Position numbers and translations under genes: made by a program
From: Nectonema munidae
Taxonomy: Eukaryota; Nematomorpha; Nectonematoida; Nectonematidae
Assembly (NCBI GenBank): GCA_030549495.1
Contig: JAUIRK010000903.1
Span: 1 to 64,000, forward strand
DNA: 64,000 bases
Direction of reading: 5' to 3'
The notes under the pieces: model-generated
The model's input: the letters and a program-made list of their open reading frames with translations, nothing else
Databases searched by the model: none
What the model was told of the DNA's origin: nothing
Shown here: one piece after another, positions 24,574 through 36,525 of the stretch
Numbering within the stretch: position 1 is the first letter of the stretch
Layout of the letters: every line of letters begins with the position of its first letter

Positions 24574-24713
24574 GAAGTAATGATGAGGAAAAGAACGTGC
24601 GTCGATAAAGTGATGATGAGAAAAATTAGACAGCGTTCATTGCAAGGCAGAAGCGGCACGATCAAAGTGTTAGAGAGGGCTTCAATTCATCATAGCTATC
24701 ACGCGATTGATAA
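24574..24713 (-). repeat. MULE right terminal inverted repeat
   Basis: Reverse complement of the left arm with about 10-15 percent divergence. Just outside it is a short inverted repeat, AACCGGAT ... ATCCGGTT. Confidence 0.85.
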
Positions 24714-25370
24714 CCGGATTACCTTACAATAAAAGTTATCCGGTTCTAGGAAAGTCTCTGAAGTCGGAAAATCACTGAAGTTCCATGGAAAATCTATGAA
24801 GTAATAATTTTTCACGCTTTGTGCATAAGGCGCTCCTCCCTCTCTCTAGCTGGCCTATCTTCCTCTGTGTTACATTTTCTCTTTCACTTTTCTTACTCAC
24901 CAAAGTGTGACATCTACGCCAATATTATCTCGTCAATTATTCTCAAAATTAAATATTTTAATCATACGGTAAAAAATATAAATATTAGTTTATTTACTAA
25001 ATAATTATTTCTAAAAGTAATTAGTGTTCAACTTAAAAATTGTCTGCCTTTCCCCTTCCACACTAATTATTTTGTAGCTTTTCAACACAATATTTTCAAC
25101 ACAATATAATATACAAAAACATAATTCATTACAACATAATATAATATTTATCATTCTGTGATAGTGAAGAAAATGAGTGAATAATAAGTGATGTAAGTTG
25201 CGAAGTGAATAAGTGTGAAAATGTGATGTGAGAAGTGATTATGCGATGTGTGGCAGTGAAGTGAAGAGGAAAATAAATGCTTTTTGCTTAGAAAGCAAAC
25301 CATATGCATCAAATGCGGCAAGATCAAAAAAAAGAAAAATGTTCAATTCTTCTCCACATTCAATGCTTCT
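24714..25370. other. AT-rich non-coding DNA between the MULE and the satellite
   Basis: No gene. A 17-bp string AAATATTTTAATCATAC at 24951-24967 also occurs at 19854-19870 in the same orientation, outside the MULE on both sides. Confidence 0.5.
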
Positions 25371-25374
25371 CCGT

Positions 25375-28300
25375 TTACCGATTAATCGTGTACATAAACT
25401 AATACTCTTTATTACAAAACTTTTCTATACTTCCTATATACATTCGTACATCCATGTTAACTAAATTTCTATACTTAACAATGAAAATAATTTTCCTATG
25501 TACACGCATACATTGAATACGTAGATTAATACTCTATCTTATACAACTTTTCCTATAATCCTATATACATCCATGTTAACTCAATTTATATACCTTACAA
25601 TGAAAGTTATCCTATGTACACGTGTACATTGAATACGTAGATTAATCGTGTACATAAACTAATACTCTTTATTACAAAACTTTTCTATACTTCCTATATA
25701 CATTCGTACATCCATGTTAACTAAATTTCTATACTTAACAATGAAAATTTTCCTATGTACACGCATACATTGAATACGTAGATTAATACTCTATCTTATA
25801 CAACTTTTCCTATAATCTTATGTACATTGTACATCCATGTTAACTCAATTTCTATACCTTACAATGAAAGTTATCCTATGTACACGTGTACATTGAATAC
25901 GTAGATTAATCGTGTACATAAACTAATACTCTTTATTACACAACTTTTCTATACTTCCTATATACATTCGTACATCCATGTTAACTAAATTTCTATACTT
26001 AACAATGAAAGTTATCCTATGTACACATCAGTGGCGAAGCGTGCTTCTACACAAAGGGCATGCAAAAACAAAAATGAAGTAAACAGCAATACACATGTTG
26101 CATATATACATTTTTAATTGCTTCTATATACGCAATCTCTCTTTCTATATATCTCTTTTTCTAATACGTTACTTAGAAAGCAATTTTAAAACTGCTTGCC
26201 CATCTATACTTTCCTAGGAAAAACTATCATTTGTTTATTTTTCATCTTCACATATATTTTGTATTGAATAAGTGAAAGCGTAAATAATATTGCATGCCTT
26301 GCATCATGCAGCAGAATATTCATGAAAGCATTCACAGATTGCTTCTATACACGCTATCTCTCTTGTTTTAAGCAAAACTAACATTGCTTGCCTATCTTTT
26401 CCTCACGCAGAAAGAGAAAGAGTATGGATGAGAGCAAAACATATTGCCATATTTTCTCTCTTTCGCTACGTCTCCTTTTATAAGACTTCGATTACTTTGA
26501 AAGCAATTTCAAGACTGCTTCTCCCTTCACTTTAAAAAGCTATAATCTCTTTATTTTAACCATCATATGTATTCTGTTTTGCAAGAGTAATACATCACTA
26601 CATATTGCTTGTTTTGTTTAGTAGGCATGCAGTGCATGTCTTGCTTGCAATGACGCTTCGCCACTGGTACACATGTACAATGAATACGTAGATTAATCGT
26701 GTACATAATATTCCACAACTTTTCTATACTTCCTATATACATTCGTACATCCATGTTAACTAAATTTCTATACTTAACAATGAAAATTTTCCTATGTACA
26801 CGCGTACATTGAATACGTAGATTAATACTCTATCTTATACAACTTTTCCTATAATCCTATGTACATCCATGTTAACTCAATTTCTATACCTTACAATGAA
26901 AGTTATCCTATGTACACGTGTCCATTGAATACGTAGATTAATCGTGTACATAAACTAATACTCTTTATTACACAACTTTTCTATATACTTCCTATATACA
27001 TTCGTACATCCATGTTAACTAAATTTCTATACTTAACAATGAAAATTTTCCTATGTACACGCATACATTCAATACGTAGATTAATACTCTATCTTATACA
27101 ACTTTTCCTATAATCCTATGTACATCCATGTTAACTCAATTTCTATACCTTACAATGAAAGTTATCCTATGTACACGTGTACATTGAATACGTAGATTAA
27201 TCGTGTACATAAACTAATACTCTTTATTACACAACTTTTCTATACTTCCTATATACATTCATACATCCATGTTAACTAAATTTCTATACTTAACAATGAA
27301 AGTTATCCTATGTACACGTGTACATTGAATACGTAGATTAATCGTGTACATAATACTCATTATTACACAACTTTTCTATACTTCCTATATACATTTGTAC
27401 ATCCATGTTAACTAAATTTCTATACTTAACAATGAAAATTTTCCTATGTACACGCGTACATTGTATACGTAGATTAATACTCTATCTTATACAACTTTTC
27501 CTATAATCCTATGTACATCCATGTTAACTCAATTTCTATACCTTACAATGAAAGTTATCCTATGTACACGTGTACATTGAATACGTAGATTAATCGTGTA
27601 CATAATACTCATTATTACACAACTTTTCTATACTTTCTATATACATTCGTACATCAATGTTAACTAAATTTCTATACTCTATCTTATACAACTTTTCCTA
27701 TAATCCTATGTACATCCATGTTAACTCAATTTCTATACGTTACAATGAAAGTTATCCTATGTACACGTGTACATTGAATACGTAGATTAATCGTGTACAT
27801 AAACTAATACTCTTTATTACACAACTTTTCTATACTTCCTATATACATTCGTACATCCATGTTAACTATATTTCTATACTTAACAATGAAAATAATTTTC
27901 CTATGTACACGCATACATTGAATACGTAGATTAATACTCTATCTTATACAACTTTTCCTATAATCCTATATACATCCATGTTAACTCAATTTATATACCT
28001 TACAATGAAAGTTATCCTATGTACACGTGTACATTGAATACGTAGATTAATCGTGTACATAAACTAATACTCTTTATTACACAACTTTTATATACTTCCT
28101 ATATACATTCGTACATCCATGTTAACTAAATTTCTATACTTAACAATGAAAGTTATCCTATGTACACGTGTACATTGAATACGTAGATTAATCGTGTACA
28201 TAATACTCATTATTACACAACCTTTCTATACTTCCTATATACATTCGTACATCCATGTTAACTAAATTTCTATACTTAACAATGAAAATTTTCCTATGTA

Positions 28301-31300
28301 CACGCGTACATTGAATACGTAGATTAATACTCTATCTTATACAACTTTTCCTATAATCTTATGTACATCTATAACTCCATTTCTATACTTTACAATGAAA
28401 GTTATCCTATGTACACGTGTACATTGAATACGTAGATTAATCGTGTACATAAACTAATACTCTTTATTACACAACTTTTCTATACTTCCTATATACATTC
28501 GTACATCCATGTTAACTAAATTTCTATACTTAACAATGAAAATTTTCCTATGTACACGCGTACATTGTATACGTAGATTAATACTCTATCTTATACAACT
28601 TTTCCTATAATCCTATGTACATCCATGTTAACTCAATTTCTATACCTTACAATGAAAGTTATCCTATGTACACGTGTACATTGAATACGTAGATTAATCG
28701 TGTACATAAACTAATACTCTTTATTACACAACTTTTCTATACTTCCTATATACATTCATACATCCATGTTAACTAAATTTCTATACTTAACAATGAAAGT
28801 TATCCTATGTACACGTGTACATTGAATACGTAGATTAATCGTGTACATAATACTCATTATTACACAACTTTTCTATACTTCCTATATACATTCGTACATC
28901 CATGTTAACTAAATTTCTATACTTAACAATGAAAATTTTCCTATGTACACGCGTACATTGTATACGTAGATTAATACTCTATCTTATACAACTTTTCCTA
29001 TAATCCTATGTACATCCATGTTAACTCAATTTCTATACCTTACAATGAAAGTTATCCTATGTACACGTGTACATTGAATACGTAGATTAATCGTGTACAT
29101 AATACTCATTATTACACAACTTTTCTATACTTTCTATACACATTCGTACATCAATGTTAACTAAATTTCTATACTCTATCTTATACAACTTTTCCTATAA
29201 TCCTATGTACATCCATGTTAACTCAATTTCTATACGTTACAATGAAAGTTATCCTATGTACACGTGTACATTGAATACGTAGATTAATCGTGTACATAAA
29301 CTAATACTCTTTATTACACAACTTTTCTATACTTCCTATATACATTCGTACATCCATGTTAACTATATTTCTATACTTAACAATGAAAATAATTTTCCTA
29401 TGTACACGGATACATTGAATACGTAGATTAATACTCTATCTTATACAACTTTTCCTATAATCCTATATACATCCATGTTAACTCAATTTATATACCTTAC
29501 AATGAAAGTTATCCTATGTACACGTGTACATTGAATACGTAGATTAATCGTGTACATAAACTAATACTCTTTATTACACAACTTTTATATACTTCCTATA
29601 TACATTCGTACATCCATGTTAACTAAATTTCTATACTTAACAATGAAAGTTATCCTATGTACACGTGTACATTGAATACGTAGATTAATCGTGTACATAA
29701 TACTCATTATTACACAACCTTTCTATACTTCCTATATACATTCGTACATCCATGTTAACTAAATTTCTATACTTAACAATGAAAATTTTCCTATGTACAC
29801 GCGTACATTGAATACGTAGATTAATACTCTATCTTATACAACTTTTCCTATAATCTTATGTACATCCATAACTCCATTTCTATACTTTACAATGAAAGTT
29901 ATCCTATGTACACGTGTACATTGAATACGTAGATTAATCGTGTACATAAACTAATACTCTTTATTACACAACTTTTCTATACTTCCTATATACATTCGTA
30001 CATCCATGTTAACTAAATTTCTATACTTAACAATGAAAATTTTCCTATGTACACGCGTACATTGAATACGTAGATTAATACTCTATCTTATACAACTTTT
30101 CCTATAATCTTATGTACATCCATAACTCCATTTCTATACTTTACAATGAAAGTTATCCTATGTACACGTGTACATTGAATACGTAGATTAATCGTGTACA
30201 TAAACTAATACTCTTTATTACACAACTTTTCTATACTTCCTATATACATTCGTACATCCATGTTAACTAAATTTCTATACTTAACAATGAAAGTTATCCT
30301 ATGTACACGTGTACATTGAATACGTAGATTAATCGTGTACATAATACTCATTATTACACAACCTTTCTATACTTCCTATATACATTCGTACATCCATGTT
30401 AACTATATTTCTATACTTAACAATGAAAATAATTTTCCTATGTACACACATACATTGAATACGTAGATTAATACTCTATCTTATACAACTTTTCCTATAA
30501 TCCTATATACATCCATGTTAACTCAATTTATATACCTTACAATGAAAGTTATCCTATGTACACGTGTACATTGAATACGTAGATTAATCGTGTACATAAA
30601 CTAATACTCTTTATTACACAACTTTTATATACTTCCTATATACATTCGTACATCCATGTTAACTAAATTTCTATACTTAACAATGAAAGTTATCCTATGT
30701 ACACGTGTACATTGAATACGTAGATTAATCGTGTACATAATACTCATTATTACACAACCTTTCTATACTTCCTATATACATTCGTACATCCATGTTAACT
30801 AAATTTCTATACTTAACAATGAAAATTTTCCTATGTACACGCGTACATTGAATACGTAGATTAATACTCTATCTTATACAACTTTTCCTATAATCTTATG
30901 TACATCCATAACTCCATTTCTATACTTTACAATGAAAGTTATCCTATGTACACGTGTACATTGAATACGTAGATTAATCGTATACATAAACTAATACTCT
31001 TTATTACACAACTTTTCTATACTTCCTATATACATTCGTACATCCATGTTAACTAAATTTCTATACTTAACAATGAAAATTTTCCTATGTACACGCGTAC
31101 ATTGAATACGTAGATTAATACTCTATCTTATACAACTTTTCCTATAATCCTATGTACATCCATGTTAACTCAATTTCTATACCTTACAATGAAAGTTATC
31201 CTATGTACACGTGTACATTGAATACGTAAATTAATCGTGTACATAAACTAATACTCTTTATTACACAACTTTTCTATACTTCCTATATACATTCGTACAT

Positions 31301-31790
31301 CCATGTTAACTAAATTTCTATACTTAACAATGAAAGTTATCCTATGTACACGTGTACATTGAATACGTAGATTAATCGTGTACATAATACTCATTATTAC
31401 ACAACTTTTCTATACTTCCTATATACATTCGTACATCCATGTTAACTAAATTGCTATACTTAACAATGAAAATTTTCCTGTTGTACATGTGTACATTGAA
31501 TACGTAGATTAATACTCTATCTTATACAACTTTTCCTATAATCCTATGTACATCCATGTTAACTCCATTTCTATACCTTACAATGAAAGTTATCCTATGT
31601 ACACGTGTACATTGAATACGTAGATTAATCGTGTACATAAACTAATACTCTTTATTACACAACTTTTCTATACTTCCTATATGTATTCGTACATCCATGT
31701 TAACTAAATTTCTTTACTTAACAATGAAAGTTATCCTATATACACGTGTACATTGAATACGTAGATTAATCGTGTACATGAATTTTTACA
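25375..31790. repeat. Satellite array of ~258-bp dimers with GTACACGTGTAC palindromes
   Basis: Two related monomers alternate: a longer one (about 141 bp, with ACTCTTTATTACACAACTTT and TATACATTCGTACATCC) and a shorter one (about 115 bp, with ACTCTATCTTATACAACTTT and no CATTCGTACA block). Both share CCATGTTAACT, ACAATGAAAGTTATCCTATG and ATTGAATACGTAGATTAAT. At most junctions lies GTACACGTGTAC, a 12-bp palindrome holding CACGTG; the other junctions carry GTACACGCGTAC or GTACACGCATAC. A higher-order duplication is visible: the truncated unit near 27600 recurs near 29100 at a 1497-bp offset with matching private variants. Right-end units decay by 31.8 kb. No coding potential. Confidence 0.95.
26029..26666. 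mobile_element. hAT-type MITE (638 bp) inserted in the satellite
   Basis: Terminal inverted repeats CAGTGGCGAAGCG and CGCTTCGCCACTG (13 bp, perfect), flanked by a perfect 8-bp duplication GTACACAT (26021-26028 and 26667-26674) taken from the satellite monomer. The CAGNGGCG start and 8-bp duplication are diagnostic of hAT. The inside is AT-rich and non-coding with repeated ATTGCTTCTATA-like and CTATCTCTCTT-like motifs. No transposase, so it needed a partner in trans. Confidence 0.95.
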
Positions 31791-32215
31791 CAACATATCT
31801 TATATGTCCTATGTACATCAATGTAAATGAAATTTTATATACAATTTAATAGATTTATCTTTATACTTGCTATGTACATCCATGTTAACTGAATTTCAAT
31901 ACCTAACAATGAAAGTTTTTCTATATACATAATACACATTAAGAATTTTCTAAGGAAATTCATTTGCGCCGCTATAGCCGAAATTTCAGATATCAATGAT
32001 TGATTAGAAACTAGTTGTAAAATATCGAAAAAACCTTGTGTTTGAAAGTATAAGATAATAAAATCCATAAGATCATACAAATCAACCAACCGTCTTAACC
32101 AAATCAGATTTTCTTTTGAAGTCTCTCTTCGTTTCTTTTCCTGCACATGTGTTTGTATTTCACTTTACAAGAGATTAAAATTGATAGTCACACTTGCGAA
32201 ATATAATGAACTAAA
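31791..32215. other. AT-rich DNA between the satellite and repeat element X
   Basis: Contains one decayed satellite unit (about 31800-31930) and a 103-codon minus-strand open frame (31835-32146) with no recognised domain. Part of that frame overlaps satellite sequence, so I do not call it a gene. Confidence 0.45.
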
Positions 32216-33104
32216 ATTTCTATTGTACAAAATTGGCAGAATTATATGCCTTCAAATTTTGTGTATTTTCCTAAAATCGTTAGATACATCTTTTGATTCT
32301 ATTTTCATGGTAGTTGAATGACCCTCTCATGTCAAAAACTGACAATCAAAATCAAATGTACACTTTTTTTCACAAAATTTTTATATTATAAGATCTAAAA
32401 CTTATAACTTAGTGTTTACATTAGATACACTCTTAAAAACTTATATATACATATTTTTCAAATAAACATGCAAACTTTGTAGCAAATGTCAATCAAAATT
32501 TGATTGATTATAAAATTGCTTACGTAAAAAATTGATTCAAATTTTAAATCAAATTAATTTTTTATACCAAATCAAACATGCTGATTTCATTTCTGAACTT
32601 AGTTTTCACTATTATGGTGTGAAAATTTATGAAAGTAACAATCAAATTTGCGGTTCTCGCCTGATAATTGTGTCCAGAAATATTATTCAACTTTTAAATA
32701 AAATATATATTTTAATACTAAATCAACCATGCTGATTTCATTTCCCTACTCAATTTTTGCAAATAGGATGTCAAACTGTCTAAAAGTATCAATCAAGTTA
32801 CCGGTTTACGTTGAAAATTTTTCTCCAAGAATATTATTTAACTTTTAATTGAAAAAAATATTTTTATACTTAATCAACAACGCTGATTTTATTTCCGTAC
32901 TCAATTTTAGTAATTAGGATGTGAAAAATTCTGAAAGTGTTAATAAAATGTATGCTTATTTCTGAAAATTATATACATGAATATTATTCAAATTAAAAAA
33001 AATATACATTTTAATACTAAATCAAGCATGCCAATTTAAATTACTCGGTCATTTTTTGCAATTTGGTTTTCAATATGTCTCATAGTGTGAATCAATTTTC
33101 GTAA
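32216..33104 (+). repeat. Tandem-repeat element X, copy 1, left part
   Basis: Begins with a unique cap of about 180 bp (ATTGTACAAAATTGGC; GACAATCAAAATCAAA) followed by about 150-bp units with motifs AATCAACCATGCTGATTTCA, GTATCAATCAAATTTGC and GAATATTATTCAAC. The same cap-plus-array structure is found in reverse orientation at 61790-63180. piggyBac A interrupts it; the array continues at 41281. I do not recognise the family. Confidence 0.75.
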
Positions 33105-35203
33105 CCTTCGGATTACGAACATATGGCAATTTACTCCACGATATATTTGAAATGAAAATTGCTAAAAATTTTCTCATTATCAAATTATTTTTATTACCAT
33201 GTAAATTTAGCTTAGGTATCAAGCATTTTGAAATTGCTGTTAACATTTCTTTCATAGCTTGCATTTATGCAAAACTTTGAATTATTCCTAGTTTTTCCGA
33301 AAAATTGGAATTATTTTATAGATGGCGTTAAATTTTTTTACAAACTAAAAGCAAAATAAAATTTTTATATATGCAAAAAAGACTGATAAATAAGAACAAA
33401 CATTTTTAATTTTAATTAAAAAATTGAAAAGCGAATAAGCAAAAACCAAATTAACAAAAGTTACAAGTGAAGTTTGAATGGGCTTTGCAAATAAACTTAG
33501 AGCAAGTTTTACATTTTCTGGTTGACCTAATTTTTTTAGGAAGGCAATTGAAGCAAAATCCTCTGGAGTTAGATGATGAGGAAGGAGTATGTAAAGAATT
33601 GAATCCAAAAAATGAAAGAAGAGACTTTGTTTTTAGGTTGATTTGAGGTACTGAAGCTCTTACACGCATCGACTCTTCACTCAGACACAGGGCAAGTTTT
33701 CTTAAAAAAAGTTTTCTGGCGTTGTTCATTCTTGTTGGGTATTCTTCTGGTGAATTATATCTGGAAATTACATATGCATTTATACATGACAGATCAAGGT
33801 AATTAGAAAACGCTGCAACAGTCCATCTGCGACATGGCTTGTAAGACCTGTACTGTTTCACCATTCGGTTTCCAACGTCAACGCCACTTTTGTTTTTGTT
33901 GTACTCCAAGAGGGAATCAGGGTTACCATTTCTGTTTGAAATAATTACTTGCTTTTTGTGTTGTGATGATAACATATAAACTGCTTTAAAATTGCGGTGG
34001 GCGTGTTTTTTAGGTATATAAACAGTGAGTGAGGCTTCTCCACAGTAAATCGTGCGTGATTCACATTCATTTAATTTCAATGTTTTCAAATATGATACTT
34101 GAAAAATTCTTGGAACAAATTTTCTTGTATGTCTCGCTGTGCCACAAACTGTATAATCTTTTGTTAGGGCCCACTTGGCAATATCTAAAGATGTAAAAAA
34201 CCTGTCCATAAAAACTCCGCATCCTTTTGGAAGGTTGGTGTCATTGATTAGTCTTTGTGAGATTTGAAAAGAAGAGAAATATGTTCTATCGAGTAAACCA
34301 GAAACATAAATTTGAGATTTTAGAAAGTAAAAAGTTTCTGAATCACATAAATGATATACTTTAAGGCCATAATGACCAGGCTTTTTAGGGTCATAGACCT
34401 TCAAATTACAGCCACCTCTGAAACTCACTAACTGTTCGTCAATTGTAACTGAAGAATTAGGTGTCCAGTACAAAGAAAACACGTTATAAAAATGATCATG
34501 AAGAGTTCGAATCGCAGAGAGTTTATCATTTAGATTTCTTTCACGCTTATCGTCAAAGCATAAAAAAATTTGGATTAAAAAAAACATATCTCTTGCTAAG
34601 GCAGCTTTTAGAAGTACGAATCATTGTATAAATCCGTAACCTTTATTCTTTGATCCATACTTTGGCCGATATGTAGCAAACATCCAAAATAAGCCAATAA
34701 ATGATAGGGTTCAAATTTTTCATAATAATATTTTAAATTAGGGTGTTTAGGATGTTCTTTTCTAAAATAGAAATGTACAAATAATGTTTTACGCTATTGC
34801 AACTTCATCAAGAAACAAGACATTGTTTTTTATGATACACTATACTTACTTTAACTACAACTTTTTTACTTTATATTTATAAGACATAGAAGAAAGATTT
34901 ATCAATATAAAATAATTTATAAAAAACATGACAAATTTATTTGCTCATTTTACATGAAGACATTAAAGGGATCTGGTCACAACCTTTGAAAGATCTGATA
35001 AAATGGACAGAAAAAATGTGTACATTAGTACGCAAGTTTGAACATTGAACAAACCAATTGGAGGATCAATGCGAAATCAAAAAAATTATACGACATTAAA
35101 ATGACTAGTAAAAGTACTTTCAATATTTATCTAAAACTACTAGTAAAAAAAGATCAAGATTGACTAGAAATTCAAAAGTGTTTTATTCAAAAGTACTTTA
35201 AGC

Positions 35204-35455
35204 CATGGGCGTCCTTATTGTAAATTTCAAAGAAGGCAAAGAATTTTTTCAAACGGTGTTGAAATAGAATAATATATTTTTTGATTTTATTTTTTTTTGT
35301 GTTTTAACCTTTTTGTTCGAACAAGATTAAAATTAAATAAAACTTACAGTATTTATATATTTTTTTATATTTCTTTTACAAATAGTCAAAAACATTTGTT
35401 AGTTATAAATAGCCTCCTATAATGAATCTTAGTTTCTTTTTTGAGGACGCCCATG
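35204..35455. mobile_element. Small MITE-like insertion (252 bp) in the piggyBac A intron
   Basis: Terminal inverted repeats CATGGGCGTCCT and AGGACGCCCATG (12 bp). Flanks ACTTTAAG(C) and ACTTCAAC match at 6 of 8 positions, compatible with a decayed 8-bp hAT duplication but not proof. No coding content. It lies within the predicted intron 34762-35503. Confidence 0.6.
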
Positions 35456-36525
35456 ACTTCAACTAAAATAAAATACAAACAAGTGTAATAAAGTAAAAAT
35501 TACTCATAATTTAGTTGCATTTTCAACTTTGTTTTTGTGAATATAAAGGTAATTATCAGGGCAAGGAAAAATTGACCTAAAAAACTTTTAAAAATTGACC
35601 TTATTTTTTAAAAAGTTGACTTTTTACTCAAAAAAGTTGACCTTGAAAATTTTTTGAAAGTAACATACGTTTACAAAAATGATTATAAAGCTGTAAAAAA
35701 TTTATTGAAATTTCACTGATTCATAGTCATTATTATTTTTTGAATTATAATAAAATATCATATACTTGAATATATTTTCGTCTTTAAAATTTCGGTCTTT
35801 TTCCAGTAGTTTTTTTAATTTAGAAAACGAACGTTCAACTTCTGAAGTAGTTGCTTGACAGTCCTGTAGCTTCAAATATGTGCTTGGTGAAATTTCACAA
35901 TTTTTCATTTCTATTATTTCTATTATTTGATTTTGATTGAAACTTCTTTCAAAATATTCCTTAATTTTGCATTCATCTTCACAAAAATTAATTTTGTTAA
36001 AAGAATTGTAAGCATCTTTTATCAAAAATCTAGAGTTTTGAGATTTTTCTACAAAATCAATCAAATCATTGTAGTTTTGCTTTATTGAGAGTAAATTTTT
36101 AGCCAGATCATGATTATTTAAACTTTCTTTAGCCCTCCCTTTTTAACAAAATGCTGTCTTCACTATCGATGTTTTGAATAATTCGCCTTCGCATACCACT
36201 GTTGGGCTTTTTACTCCACTGTTTTTTTCAACTCAAAATTTAGGCCACAAAAAAATATGTAAGGTGGATGAAAATTAACACCCAAATTTGAAGAAATTAA
36301 TGAAGTTTTCATTTTTCACTTGGATTTAAATTTTTAATAAAAATTTCAGGGGTTGATGACCCAAAAGTCAACATGACTTAAAAAAAAAAATTTTAATATT
36401 TTTTGAATTTTCGTAAGACTTCCATAAACCATTTTTTATATAAAGATTAGAAAACTTCTGTTATTTTTGTGTGATAAAATCTGATGAAAAAATGATTTTT
36501 AAAAAACAAGCAGAAAATTTATTAA

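Larger units (their letters stand above)
19929..24713 (+). mobile_element. Mutator-like element (MULE, FLYWCH type) carrying an inserted piggyBac
   Basis: Long terminal inverted repeats: left about 19929-20089, right about 24574-24713, sharing TTATCAATCGCGTGATAGCT at the outer edge and motifs such as CTAACACTTTGATCG and CATCACTTTATCGAC further in. Between them lies a plus-strand transposase of the FLYWCH-MULE class. Without the 1947-bp piggyBac the element is about 2.8 kb, a normal size. No 9-bp target duplication is obvious at these edges, so the true ends may lie slightly further out. The transposase is decayed and split, so this copy cannot move on its own. Confidence 0.85.

Noticed and set aside
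19854-24967. 17-bp direct repeat AAATATTTTAATCATAC on both sides of the MULE as a target duplication
   Set aside because: It is too long for a MULE duplication and does not abut the inverted repeats; probably chance in AT-rich DNA or an older repeat.
25375-31790. Regular repeats that might suggest a CRISPR array
   Set aside because: The units are contiguous related monomers without unique spacers, in DNA that is clearly eukaryotic.
31835-32146. 103-codon minus-strand open frame
   Set aside because: It overlaps decayed satellite sequence and shows no domain, splice sites or repeat-independent support.
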